Positions 15,685-23,791 are shown, numbered from the stretch's first letter. The stretch: DNA of 64,000 nucleotides from Fibrobacter sp. (GCA_024399065.1 JAKSIB010000001.1:186001-250000); one strand, 5' to 3'. The notes: generated by a model not told the origin, from the sequence alone. Translations and numbers: made by a program.

Positions 15685-17105
15685 AGACCGTTTCTTTTAA
15701 GCCAGTTATCTATACGAGAATTCAAATCTCTTCCGCCGCTGTAGTAAAATTCAAAGGGAAATCCCACATAGCTTTTCTGCAGTTTCTTGTTCAGATCAGA
15801 AACGCTGTCGCCGTAACGGGTGCCTCCATGGCTTGAAAAACTGGCCACGGTCTTGCCTTTGAAATCGTAACTTTCCAGGAAAGTGAATACAGGCATGGGA
15901 ATGGTCGCCCACCAGGTAGGATACCCCAGCAGGACAACATCGTACTTGGACATGTCCTTGATTTTAGTCTTGAGGGGCGGGCGGGCATCGCTGTTCAAAT
16001 CCTTCTGGGTAACTTCGTAAATGCCACCGCGGTAAGGCTTCGCCATTTCGATTTCCACAAGGTCAACATTTCCGTCGCCGTACTTCTTTTTCATCTGCTT
16101 TGAAATGTATTCCGCGGCACTCTGGGTGTTGCCGGAATAACTGAAGTAGGCTACGAGAATTTTCGGATTTTTCGGAATGCTGATGACGTTGATTTCGGAA
16201 TTGAATTTTGTTTCGATGATCTCGGCGGAATTCGCGGTGCCCTTGGTGTTGTCTGCGTTGCGTGCAATTCTGAAGCCCAGGTTCTGGTCGCTATCCAACG
16301 GGTTGGTGGCAGAACGGTAGGCACTTCTCAAGTGCTTTCCGAAATCGTTGTAGGCACCGCCGCGGTTCACTCGATAAATTCCAATGCGTGGCCCTGTAGG
16401 GTTCTGCTTTTCAGCTTCGTTATATTCGCCGTAATAGTCAAAGACCCATTCGCTGACGTTGCCGTGCATATTGTACAAACCAAATGCATTGGGCTTGTAG
16501 GAATTGACTGCGACGGGCTCGTCAATGACGGAGCCGGGCACCACATTCTTGTTGGTGTGATGCATGTAGTTTTCTTCAATCAGATACGGATAGCTTCCGT
16601 AATAGTTGGCGTCTTCAACGCGGTTCCATTTTCCCGTGCTGAAAACAGTTGTAGTTCCTGCGCGGTTGGCGTATTCCCATTCCGTCTCGGTAAGTAGGCG
16701 GTAGCCATTGGCGCTGCGATTCCAGGTGACGGTTATGTCGCGGGTTTTGCCAGATTCACCACGACTGACCTTATAGGCTTCCTGCAATCCTTCGGCACGA
16801 CTTTTGACGTTGCAAAATTCAATGGCGTCGTAGTAGGTGACGTTTTGAACAGGGAGGTTTCCGCCCTTGAATGTGCTGGGATTCTTACCAGTGATTTTCT
16901 CGTAATCCTTCTGCTGGACTTCGTAGGCGTCCACATAAAAATCGCCGAGGGTAACTTGATGTTGCTTTTCGTCCAGTTGACGTTGGCGCTCCGTGGCGGG
17001 GCTTCCCATGGTAAATGTTCCGCCCTTTACAAGTACCATCTTGCTTTCTGCGAAAACAGAGATTGCAAGGCTTAAAATGCCCAAGGAAATGATTTGTCTT
17101 TTCAT
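15681..17105 (-). CDS. Exported SUMF1-like domain fused to flavodoxin
   Basis: 474 residues with a signal peptide (MKRQIISLGILSLAISVFA). Residues 24-285 form a SUMF1/FGE-type domain: MVLVKGGTFTMGS, PVQNVTYYDAIEFCN, YRLLTETEWEYANRAG, NMHGNVSEWVFDYYG and YRVNRGGAYNDFGKHLRSAY. The Cys that formylglycine-generating enzymes use near this last motif is absent (HLRSAYRS), so oxidase activity is unlikely. Residues 312-474 are a flavodoxin: VAYFSYSGNTQSA for FMN phosphate, GYPTWWATIPMPVFTFL and SFSSHGG for the isoalloxazine loops. A flavodoxin exported from the cytoplasm is unusual. It faces the MerR gene and shares the island with two other exported flavodoxins and a DUF4405 protein. Domain calls are strong; an electron-transfer role in the periplasm is inference. 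Confidence 0.9.
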   Translation of the reverse strand: MKRQIISLGILSLAISVFAESKMVLVKGGTFTMGSPATERQRQLDEKQHQVTLGDFYVDAYEVQQKDYEKITGKNPSTFKGGNLPVQNVTYYDAIEFCNVKSRAEGLQEAYKVSRGESGKTRDITVTWNRSANGYRLLTETEWEYANRAGTTTVFSTGKWNRVEDANYYGSYPYLIEENYMHHTNKNVVPGSVIDEPVAVNSYKPNAFGLYNMHGNVSEWVFDYYGEYNEAEKQNPTGPRIGIYRVNRGGAYNDFGKHLRSAYRSATNPLDSDQNLGFRIARNADNTKGTANSAEIIETKFNSEINVISIPKNPKILVAYFSYSGNTQSAAEYISKQMKKKYGDGNVDLVEIEMAKPYRGGIYEVTQKDLNSDARPPLKTKIKDMSKYDVVLLGYPTWWATIPMPVFTFLESYDFKGKTVASFSSHGGTRYGDSVSDLNKKLQKSYVGFPFEFYYSGGRDLNSRIDNWLKRNGL

Positions 17106-17209
17106 AAAACGACCTTTGTGAAATTTTAAAGATATGCGTATTTTTTTAGGTCCGTGAATTCAGTGAATGATTCTTATTCATGTTCCTCATGGATTTTTGT
17201 TTCTTGCGC

Positions 17210-17231
17210 TTGTTAACCAAATCGTTAACAA
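17210..17231. promoter_or_regulatory. Dyad repeat copy 1 upstream of the SUMF1-flavodoxin gene
   Basis: Inverted arms TTGTTAAC and GTTAACAA separated by CAAATC. A second identical copy lies 55 bases away. It is about 105 bases upstream of the start of the leftward SUMF1-flavodoxin gene, so a paired operator for a dimeric regulator is likely. The regulator is unknown. Confidence 0.6.
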
Positions 17232-17264
17232 ACAACCTCGAAAAAAACGCATTTTTGCAGTTCT

Positions 17265-17286
17265 TTGTTAACCAAATCGTTAACAA
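17265..17286. promoter_or_regulatory. Dyad repeat copy 2
   Basis: Same 22-base dyad as at 17210-17231, separated from it by 33 bases. The rest of 17106-17396 (AT-rich) holds no convincing gene. Confidence 0.6.
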
Positions 17287-17396
17287 GTACTATACACATT
17301 GTTGCATGTCCTTACCTAATCAGACGTCTTTATTAAATAACAAACTCGGAGCATTTCGAAAATTTTTCCTCCGAAATTTTATGGATCGCGGATCGG

Positions 17397-18044
17397 TTAG
17401 GATCTCTTTAGAAGTTTCATTCCTAGATGGGTAACGACGCACATGCCTGCCGAAATTCCAAGCAACTGCAGTACAGCCGCGGTGACGCTTTCTGCGGCCA
17501 TTTTCCAGCCGCCAGTCACGAACATGTACACGTAAAGTTCAGACTGTATAAATCCATAGACGCCTGCTGCAATCAGCAGCCCGTAGGCGATGTATAGCAA
17601 CACCGTTTTCCAGGCACGACTACGGCAGAGATTTTCCAGCTTGTCCAGTTTTGTATCAAGATGGAATCCCAAATGGAAAAGCATCACCATAAAGCCCCAG
17701 CAGCAACTGGCCAAGTGAACCTCTCGGGCTGTCTGCGTCGCTTTCATAGGAGACCATTCAAAAACAAGTCCGGTCATAAAGATGGAGCTAATCGCCATGG
17801 TGATCATTAGGGCGAACAAAAGCCAGTCTGTTACGTTCATGGCGATACGTCGGGCGTTCCATTTGCCCTTGCTGATGGTTCTATAGAACCAGAAGTTCAT
17901 CACGTGATGGACAATGAATAAAACGAAAAGCGAAATGCCTACGTAGCCATGACGGGTCAAGTCATGGATGGCGCCATAGCTCATGAGGTACAGAAAGCAA
18001 CTGTACATCAGAACATCAATGACAATTTTCGCAATTCGTTTCAT
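17397..18044 (-). CDS. DUF4405 membrane protein (probable b-type cytochrome)
   Basis: 215 residues with about six hydrophobic helices. The N-terminal part has DLTRHGYVGISLFVLFIVHH followed by VMNFWFY, typical of DUF4405, with His 32 and His 46/47; later helices carry REVHLASCCWGF and LFHLGFHLD. Paired His residues on neighbouring helices suggest haem binding, and published surveys associate DUF4405 with extracytosolic flavin-based electron transfer. It is encoded 24 bases downstream of the flavodoxin gene at 18069-18590 on the same strand, so it is probably cotranscribed from the MerR-type promoter. It could pass electrons between quinol and the exported flavodoxins; that link is inference. 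Confidence 0.8.
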   Translation of the reverse strand: MKRIAKIVIDVLMYSCFLYLMSYGAIHDLTRHGYVGISLFVLFIVHHVMNFWFYRTISKGKWNARRIAMNVTDWLLFALMITMAISSIFMTGLVFEWSPMKATQTAREVHLASCCWGFMVMLFHLGFHLDTKLDKLENLCRSRAWKTVLLYIAYGLLIAAGVYGFIQSELYVYMFVTGGWKMAAESVTAAVLQLLGISAGMCVVTHLGMKLLKRS

Positions 18045-18068
18045 GGATGGCGCGACCCCAGACCAGAA

Positions 18069-18590
18069 TTACTTCAAGTCTCCATCTACAAACTTCTTGA
18101 TGTTCGCTTCGGAACCGTAATTGAACTCCTTTCCACCCTTGAAGATGGAACCCTTGGCAGCCTTTGCAATATCCTTACCACTGGGACCAAGTCCGCTTCC
18201 GCCACTGGTGCAGAGAGTAATCAGGTTCTTCTTTTCGAAGCTCTGGCTTTCTACAAAGGTGTACATGATCTTGGGTGCGTATCCCCACCAGATGGGGTAG
18301 GCGAGGATGACTGTATCGTAATCCTTCACGTCAATTTTGTTCTTGATGGCGGGGCGGCTCTTGGGATCGTTGCTCTCGATGGTGGAACGGGATTTCTTGT
18401 CGTGCCAATTCAAGTCTGCAGAAGTGTATGCCTGCGCAGGAACAATTTTGAACAGGTCGGCGCCAACAGCCTTGGCTGCTTTTTCGGCCATTTGCTTAGT
18501 GGTCCCGGTGGCGCTGAAATATACCACTGCGGTTTTTGCGTTTGCCATGCAGAATACTCCTAAGACAAGGGCTAAAATGACTTTTTTCAT
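18069..18590 (-). CDS. Flavodoxin with signal peptide
   Basis: 173 residues. The start at 18590 (MKKVILALVLGVFCMANA) is preferred to 18608 because AGGAT lies 8 bases upstream and it opens directly into a signal peptide. The mature part begins KTAVVYFSATGTTKQMAEKAA, with the FMN phosphate loop SATGTT; LAYPIWWGYAPKIMYTFV and LCTSGGSGLG supply the flavin-facing loops. Flavodoxins carry one or two electrons on FMN and normally stay in the cytoplasm; here export is predicted. If exported by Sec, FMN must be added outside; no Tat twin Arg is visible. It is first in a leftward unit with the DUF4405 gene and is expressed from a MerR-type promoter with a perfect 16-bp palindrome. Confidence 0.88.
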   Translation of the reverse strand: MKKVILALVLGVFCMANAKTAVVYFSATGTTKQMAEKAAKAVGADLFKIVPAQAYTSADLNWHDKKSRSTIESNDPKSRPAIKNKIDVKDYDTVILAYPIWWGYAPKIMYTFVESQSFEKKNLITLCTSGGSGLGPSGKDIAKAAKGSIFKGGKEFNYGSEANIKKFVDGDLK

Positions 18591-18637
18591 TTGAATGATC
18601 CTGACCATCGCACGGTCTAATAAATATGTCTACATAA

Positions 18638-18668
18638 AATATAAAATCTAGAGCTAGCTCTAGGTCAA
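18638..18668 (-). promoter_or_regulatory. MerR-type promoter with 16-bp palindrome, leftward flavodoxin unit
   Basis: On the minus strand TTGACC (18668-18663) and TATATT (18643-18638) are separated by 19 bases, the stretched spacing that MerR proteins correct by twisting DNA. The perfect palindrome CTAGAGCTAGCTCTAG (18648-18663) is centred 7.5 bases after the last base of the -35 box. Confidence 0.75.
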
Positions 18669-18700
18669 GGGACTGATGAAATTTTTTGAAAATAAAACTC

Positions 18701-18731
18701 TTGACTTCAAGTTCACTCTAAGTGTTATATT
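18701..18731 (+). promoter_or_regulatory. MerR-type promoter, rightward flavodoxin
   Basis: TTGACT (18701-18706) and TATATT (18726-18731) are separated by 19 bases. An imperfect dyad of arms ACTTCAAGT and ACTCTAAGT lies at 18704-18723. Its centre is 7.5 bases from the -35 box, exactly as in the divergent partner promoter. Confidence 0.75.
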
Positions 18732-18750
18732 GTATCAAAAAGAGGTTTCA

Positions 18751-19311
18751 ATGAAAAGGTTTATCCTCATCCTTCTAACAATCCTTATGGGGGCTGCCAT
18801 GGCTGCTGAATCCAAGAAACTGGTCATCTATTATTCTCGTGCCGACGAAAATTATAGCGTGGGCTATATCAAGAAGGGCAACACTGAAATCGTTGCTGAA
18901 ATCATCGCCGCAAAAACAGGCGCAACGTTATTGAAGGTGGAACCCGCCAAGGAATACCCGAAGGTTTACGATGAGTGCATTGCGGTTGCAAAAAAGGAAT
19001 TGGCAAATGACGCCCGTCCGGAAATCAAACCGGTCAGCATCAACCCCGAAGAATTCGATGAAATCTACGTCGGCTATCCGGTGTGGTGGGGCGAGATGCC
19101 TATGCCTATGTTTACCTTCTTTGAAAAGTACAATTTGAAGGGGAAGACCATCCATCCCTTCGTCACTCATGAAGGCAGCGGCCTCAGCGGTGTCACCCGA
19201 CTTAAGAAAGTGACCGGCGCCAAAGTGACTATGGGTCTTGCCATTTATGGTCATGAAGCTCAAAACGAAAAAGCAAAGGCGGAAAAAGACGTGGAAAAGT
19301 GGTTGAAGTGA
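18751..19311 (+). CDS. Flavodoxin-4-type protein with signal peptide
   Basis: 186 residues. ATG at 18751 is chosen because AGAGG lies just upstream and the preceding -10 box ends at 18731, leaving a leader of about 13 nt; an upstream start at 18676 would lie within the promoter. The signal peptide is MKRFILILLTILMGAAMA. The mature protein begins ESKKLVIYYSRADENY, with GNTEIVAEIIA closing the FMN phosphate site, then VGYPVWWGEMPMPMFTFFEKY and FVTHEGSGLSG. It is transcribed away from the other flavodoxin unit, and both promoters have the same MerR geometry, so the two are probably induced together. Confidence 0.88.
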   Translation: MKRFILILLTILMGAAMAAESKKLVIYYSRADENYSVGYIKKGNTEIVAEIIAAKTGATLLKVEPAKEYPKVYDECIAVAKKELANDARPEIKPVSINPEEFDEIYVGYPVWWGEMPMPMFTFFEKYNLKGKTIHPFVTHEGSGLSGVTRLKKVTGAKVTMGLAIYGHEAQNEKAKAEKDVEKWLK

Positions 19312-19340
19312 TTTTCTCCCATTAGATTATTGCTTTTTTT

Positions 19341-19378
19341 ACAAAAGAGACTCGATTTCTGTTTCGGGTCTCTTTTAA
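19341..19378 (+). terminator. Terminator after flavodoxin gene
   Basis: AAAAGAGACTCG pairs with CGGGTCTCTTTT around a loop of about 10 bases, with the T run at the end of the stem. Confidence 0.8.
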
Positions 19379-19430
19379 AAATTGTAATTATCTAAATTTT
19401 GAAAGGAAAAAAGAAAAGAAGGAAATTGAA

Positions 19431-20441
19431 ATGAATATTCTTCTCACCGGTGGTGCGGGCTATATCGGCAGCCATACTATCATTGAATTGGACAAGGCGG
19501 GTCATTCTGTTGTTGTTGTTGACAATCTCGTAAATTCCAGTGAGGAATCCCTTCGTCGTGTTTCCCAGATTATTGGAAAGCCGGTTCCCTTTGTAAAGGC
19601 AGATGTCCGCAATGCTGTTGCCATGAACGATGTGTTCAACGAATATTCCATTGATGCCTGTATCCACTTTGCAGGCCTCAAGGCTGTGGGTGAATCTGTT
19701 GCCAAGCCTCTGGAATATTACGAGAACAACATGAACGCTACTTTCGTTCTGCTGGACGTGATGCGTAAGCACAACTGCAAGAATTTTATCTTCTCTTCTT
19801 CTGCCACAGTTTATGGTGACCCAGCTATCATTCCCATTACAGAGGAATGCCCCAAGGGACAGTGCACCAATCCTTACGGCAAGACCAAGTCTATGCTTGA
19901 AGAAGTGCTCATGGATTTGCAGAAGGCCGACCCGGAATGGAATGTGGTTCTGCTTCGCTATTTCAATCCCATTGGCGCCCATCAGAGCGGTCTCATTGGC
20001 GAAAATCCCAATGGCATTCCTAACAACCTGATGCCCTACATCACCCAGACGGCTGTGGGCCGCCGCGCAGAACTTGGGGTGTTCGGTAACGATTACGATA
20101 CGCCGGATGGAACCGGTGTTCGCGACTACATTCACGTTTGCGACCTGGCTAACGGTCACGTTTGCGCTTTGCAGGCCATTGAACGTAAATGCGGTCTCGC
20201 CATTTACAACCTGGGTACAGGCCACGGCTATTCTGTGCTGGATGTTGTCCACGCCTTTGAAAAGGCAAACAACCTGAAGGTTCCCTATAGCATCAAGCCC
20301 CGCCGTCCGGGCGATATTGCTACCTGCTACTGCAACCCTGCAAAGGCCAAGGCTGAACTGGGTTGGGAGGCGAAGTACGGTATCGAGGATATGTGCCGCG
20401 ATTCCTGGAACTTCCAGAAGAATAATCCCGAGGGATATTAA
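19431..20441 (+). CDS. galE: UDP-glucose 4-epimerase
   Basis: 336 residues, the normal length. A short-chain dehydrogenase-type enzyme that interconverts UDP-glucose and UDP-galactose with bound NAD. The NAD site is MNILLTGGAGYIGSHT, the active-site Ser lies in FIFSSSATVYG and the Tyr/Lys pair in NPYGKTKSMLEE. The C-terminal substrate part (LGTGHGYSVLDVV, KPRRPGDIATCYC) is complete. It supplies galactose for surface glycans. No operon partner: the gap to dxr is filled by a heptamer array that starts right after the stop codon. Confidence 0.97.
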   Translation: MNILLTGGAGYIGSHTIIELDKAGHSVVVVDNLVNSSEESLRRVSQIIGKPVPFVKADVRNAVAMNDVFNEYSIDACIHFAGLKAVGESVAKPLEYYENNMNATFVLLDVMRKHNCKNFIFSSSATVYGDPAIIPITEECPKGQCTNPYGKTKSMLEEVLMDLQKADPEWNVVLLRYFNPIGAHQSGLIGENPNGIPNNLMPYITQTAVGRRAELGVFGNDYDTPDGTGVRDYIHVCDLANGHVCALQAIERKCGLAIYNLGTGHGYSVLDVVHAFEKANNLKVPYSIKPRRPGDIATCYCNPAKAKAELGWEAKYGIEDMCRDSWNFQKNNPEGY

Positions 20442-20444
20442 GAA

Positions 20445-20532
20445 GTGGTTAGTAAACAGTGGCTAGTAAACAGGAATCACTAACCACTAACCACCAACCA
20501 CTAATCACTAACCACTAACCACTAATCACTAT
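20445..20532. repeat. Heptamer repeat array between galE and dxr (two inverted blocks)
   Basis: The left block contains GTGGTTA AGTAAAC-type units, the right block many copies of CACTAAC or close variants (CACTAAT, CACCAAC). The period is 7 bases. The blocks are inverted relative to each other, as between pyrH and frr, and share the AGAAGTGGTTAGT opening with that array. The array ends four bases before the dxr ATG, leaving no Shine-Dalgarno sequence. Confidence 0.85.
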
Positions 20533-20536
20533 CATT

Positions 20537-21682
20537 ATGAAAAATGTCGTTCTTCTCGGTGCTACCGGTTCCATCGGAACTTCTACTGTAGACGTTTGCC
20601 TTCAGCATTCTGATCTCTTTAAGGTTTATGCTGTTGCGGCCAATTCCAGCGTGGAAAAGGTCGCTGAAATTGTCCGCAAGTTCAAGGTGGAACGAGTCTG
20701 CATGTTCAAGCCCGAAGCTGCCAAGGAACTGAGTGCTATCCTCAACATGCCGGTGCTCTCCGGTATGGAAGGCCTCTGCGAACTTGCTGCCGACCCCAAG
20801 GCCGACATTATCATTAACGCCTTGATGGGTGCTGTGGGTTGTCTTCCCACCATTACTGCCATTGAACACGGTAAGCATGTGGCTCTCGCCAACAAGGAAA
20901 CCATGGTGATGGCAGGCCCCGTTATCTGGGACAAGCTGGCTGAAAATCCCAAGGCATTCATCACTCCCATCGACTCCGAACACAGCGCTATTTTCCAGTG
21001 CCTGGCAGACCGTCCCAACAAGGAAGTGGAATGCCTGGAAATCACTGCTTCCGGTGGCCCGTTCCGCACTTGGCCCATTGAAAAGTTTGAAAACATCACC
21101 GTGGCCGACGCCCTCAACCATCCGGTATGGAGCATGGGCCGTAAGATCACCATCGACTCCGCTTCCATGATGAACAAGGGTCTTGAAGTTCTTGAAGCCC
21201 ACTTCCTGTTCCACATTCCGTATGAACAGATCAAGGTGGTGGTTCACCCCCAGTCCATGGTGCATTCCCTGGTGCAGTTCCGCGATGGTTCCTTGATGGC
21301 TCAGCTGGGCGCTCCCGACATGCGCATTCCTATTCAGGTGGCCCTCACCTGGCCGGAACGCCTGCCCCTCGAAACCAAGCGTCTTGATCTGCCCACCCTT
21401 GGTCAGCTCACCTTCTTCGAACCGGACTTCAACAAGTTCCGTTGCCTGGCTCTCGCTTTCGAAGCAGGCCGTCGCGGCGGTATCGTGCCCGCCATGATGA
21501 ACGCTGCCAACGAAGTCTTGGTGGACCGCTTCCTGGATGGCAAGCTGAAGTTCACCGACATTCCCCGTCACGTGGAAACCATCATCAATGGCGCACCCAA
21601 CTTGACAGGTCATTTGACTCTCGACCAGGTTCTGGAAGCCGACGCCGAAGCTCGTCGCTTGACTCTCGACTTGATCAAGTAA
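20537..21682 (+). CDS. dxr: 1-deoxy-D-xylulose 5-phosphate reductoisomerase
   Basis: 381 residues. Second step of the methylerythritol phosphate route to isoprenoids, NADPH dependent; its product feeds UppS encoded earlier in the window and the menaquinone side chain. The NADPH site is KNVVLLGATGSIGTSTV, followed by ANKETMVMAG and the metal and substrate segments PIDSEHSAIFQCL, ITASGGPFRTW, HPVWSMGRKITIDSASMMNKGLE and HPQSMVHSLVQF. The ATG at 20537 has no Shine-Dalgarno sequence: the region before it is the A/C/T-rich heptamer array. Confidence 0.97.
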   Translation: MKNVVLLGATGSIGTSTVDVCLQHSDLFKVYAVAANSSVEKVAEIVRKFKVERVCMFKPEAAKELSAILNMPVLSGMEGLCELAADPKADIIINALMGAVGCLPTITAIEHGKHVALANKETMVMAGPVIWDKLAENPKAFITPIDSEHSAIFQCLADRPNKEVECLEITASGGPFRTWPIEKFENITVADALNHPVWSMGRKITIDSASMMNKGLEVLEAHFLFHIPYEQIKVVVHPQSMVHSLVQFRDGSLMAQLGAPDMRIPIQVALTWPERLPLETKRLDLPTLGQLTFFEPDFNKFRCLALAFEAGRRGGIVPAMMNAANEVLVDRFLDGKLKFTDIPRHVETIINGAPNLTGHLTLDQVLEADAEARRLTLDLIK

Positions 21683-21732
21683 TACCGAACATTGTCTTCT
21701 GGAAGCTCAAAGAGCTGATAGAATCCTCGTTT

Positions 21733-21768
21733 TTAAGTCCCCTGAGTGTGAACTTGGGGGCTTTTTTG
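21733..21768 (+). terminator. Terminator after dxr
   Basis: AAGTCCCC pairs with GGGGGCTT around a loop of about 16 bases that itself could pair partly; six T follow. Confidence 0.75.
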
Positions 21769-21901
21769 TGATTGTCGCCCTGTTACTCTTGCGTAATATC
21801 ACAGTGGGTACAGTTGTAAACGGCAACAGCCCAAAAAAACGAGAATTGTTGTAAATTTGAGGTATATTAAATTTGTGAAAATTTAACTAGGGAGTATGAG
21901 A

Positions 21902-23743
21902 ATGTTTTCCAAATTTGGTCTTAAGCAATTTGCCCCTCTGGCAATTTCTGCCTTGACTCTTGTTAGCTCTGCCTTTGCAGCTAACGCTTATATTAACCAG
22001 ATTGGCTATCGCCCTGCCGACAACAAGGAATTTGTTGTTGATGGCGTCAACGGCGGCAATGTTGAAATTGTGGACCAGACTGGTCAAACGGTTCTTATGG
22101 TTACCCCGTCGGCAGCCACTTCTTGGGATGCTTTCAATCAGCAGGTGCAGTTGGTTGACTTCTCTGACCTCAAGACTCCGGGAACATACTCTATCAAGGT
22201 CGGTGGCCAGGTTGTCCGTAACGACTTGAAGATTGCTGACAAGACTTTTGAAGATGTGGCAAAGGCTTCTCTTAAGTGGTTCTACTACCAGCGTGCCTCC
22301 ATGGCTTTGGACCAGACTTATGCAGGTCAGTGGAAGCGTTCTGCTGGTCATACCAATGGAACCGTGGAAAAACATCAGTCCGCAGGTTCGGGCACTATTA
22401 CTTCTACCAAGGGTTGGTACGATGCCGGTGACTATGGCCGTTATATCGTAAACTCCGGTATTACCACCTACACCTTGCTTTCCCTGTATGAACATTATCC
22501 GGATTACTTCAACGCCCTCAAGTGGAACATTCCTGCAGAAGGCGCCCTTCCGGATCTTTTGGCCGAAATCAAGTACAATCTTGATTGGATGCTTACCATG
22601 CAGGATACCGATGGTGGTGTTTTCCATAAGTTGACCACTCTCGGCTTCCCGGGTGACGTTATGCCTGCCGGTGATAAGGATAAGCTTTATGTCATTGGTA
22701 AGGGCACTGCTGCTACCTTCGACTTCGCTGCAGTCATGGCAACAGCCGCTCGTGTCTACAAGCCTTTCGATGCAACCTTTGCTGCAACATGCTTGTCTGC
22801 TGCAAGGAACGCCTACACTTGGGGTTCCAAGAATCCCAACATAACCTTTAGCAATCCGAATGGTGTGTCTACTGGTGAATATGGTGACTCCTGGCTTGTG
22901 GATGAAAAGGCTTTTGCAAGTACCGAATTGTTCATTACCACTGGCGAAGCTACCTATAAGTCTGGCGAACCGACCATGAATATTCCTAGCTGGGCAGACG
23001 TATCTGGTCTCGCTACTTATGACATGGCCATTCATGCTACAGAATTTGGTGATGTTGGCCATGCTGCCCATGATAGCGTTGTTTGGGTTGCCGATGATTT
23101 CGTCAATCGCACCGCTTCTGGTTTCGGTGTTGTTATGCAGAAGAGCGACTTCGTCTGGGGTTCCAACGCAGTGGCTGCAAACCAGGGCGTATGGCTTCTC
23201 CACGCATATTACCTGACTGGCGAAGAAATGTACTACACCGCTGCTAAGAAGGTTCTTGACTACCTCCTCGGTAAGAACCCGCTGAATATGTCCTTCTTGA
23301 CTGGTTACGGTACAAAGTCTCCCAGAATGCCTCATCATCGTCCCAGTACCGCAGACAACATTTCTGATCCGGTGCCGGGTATGCTAGTTGGTGGCCCTCA
23401 GCCCGGTGGTGAAGACATCGGTTCTGAAACTTGGGAATGCAAGGACTACAGAACTGGTCAGGCAGCAACCTCCTATACCGACAACCGTTGCAGCTACGCA
23501 ACCAACGAAGTTGCTATTAACTGGAATGCTCCCCTTGCATACCTCGCTGGTGCCTTGGAAGCTTTGAACGCAGGCCATAAGCCGTCCTTTGCAATCGCAA
23601 GCCATGGTGACGCCATCAAGCCCAGCTTTGCAACTCGCAGGGCTTCTTCCGAAAATCAGGTCCGCCTCCGCTTTGCAGATCAGAAGGTCTACATTGAAAA
23701 GGCTGGCAAGCGTTTCGACTTGAAGGGCAACCACCTCAAGTAA
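21902..23743 (+). CDS. GH9 endoglucanase (cellulase)
   Basis: 613 residues from the second of two near ATGs: GGGAG (21890-21894) is 7 bases from 21902 but only 1 from 21896. The signal peptide ends LVSSAFA. Residues 27-110 form the N-terminal Ig-like domain found before GH9 modules (NAYINQIGYRPADNKEFVV). The GH9 barrel follows, with the catalytic base pair in D174-AGD177, the His motif RMPHHRPS (His 478/479) and the proton donor E536 in NEVAINWNAP. All key residues are present, so an active beta-1,4-glucanase is expected. No CBM is seen. The last 30 residues are basic (VRLRFADQKVYIEKAGKRFDL), again like a surface or secretion tail. Transcribed alone between two terminators. Confidence 0.95.
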   Translation: MFSKFGLKQFAPLAISALTLVSSAFAANAYINQIGYRPADNKEFVVDGVNGGNVEIVDQTGQTVLMVTPSAATSWDAFNQQVQLVDFSDLKTPGTYSIKVGGQVVRNDLKIADKTFEDVAKASLKWFYYQRASMALDQTYAGQWKRSAGHTNGTVEKHQSAGSGTITSTKGWYDAGDYGRYIVNSGITTYTLLSLYEHYPDYFNALKWNIPAEGALPDLLAEIKYNLDWMLTMQDTDGGVFHKLTTLGFPGDVMPAGDKDKLYVIGKGTAATFDFAAVMATAARVYKPFDATFAATCLSAARNAYTWGSKNPNITFSNPNGVSTGEYGDSWLVDEKAFASTELFITTGEATYKSGEPTMNIPSWADVSGLATYDMAIHATEFGDVGHAAHDSVVWVADDFVNRTASGFGVVMQKSDFVWGSNAVAANQGVWLLHAYYLTGEEMYYTAAKKVLDYLLGKNPLNMSFLTGYGTKSPRMPHHRPSTADNISDPVPGMLVGGPQPGGEDIGSETWECKDYRTGQAATSYTDNRCSYATNEVAINWNAPLAYLAGALEALNAGHKPSFAIASHGDAIKPSFATRRASSENQVRLRFADQKVYIEKAGKRFDLKGNHLK

Positions 23744-23761
23744 TCGCGATTTACCCCTATT

Positions 23762-23791
23762 CAAGGCGGCCCTTTGGGGTCGCCTTTTTTG
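23762..23791 (+). terminator. Terminator after GH9 gene
   Basis: AGGCGGCCC pairs with GGGGTCGCCT around TTT, with one bulge, followed by six T. Confidence 0.85.

Noticed and set aside
17210-17286. Two-repeat CRISPR-like array
   Set aside because: Only two repeats, each a perfect dyad of 22 bases, with no cas genes nearby; an operator pair is simpler.
17180-17434. Plus-strand frame of 84 codons between the SUMF1-flavodoxin and DUF4405 genes
   Set aside because: It has no ribosome-binding site, crosses both dyads and runs into the DUF4405 gene; its composition is that of AT-rich intergenic DNA.
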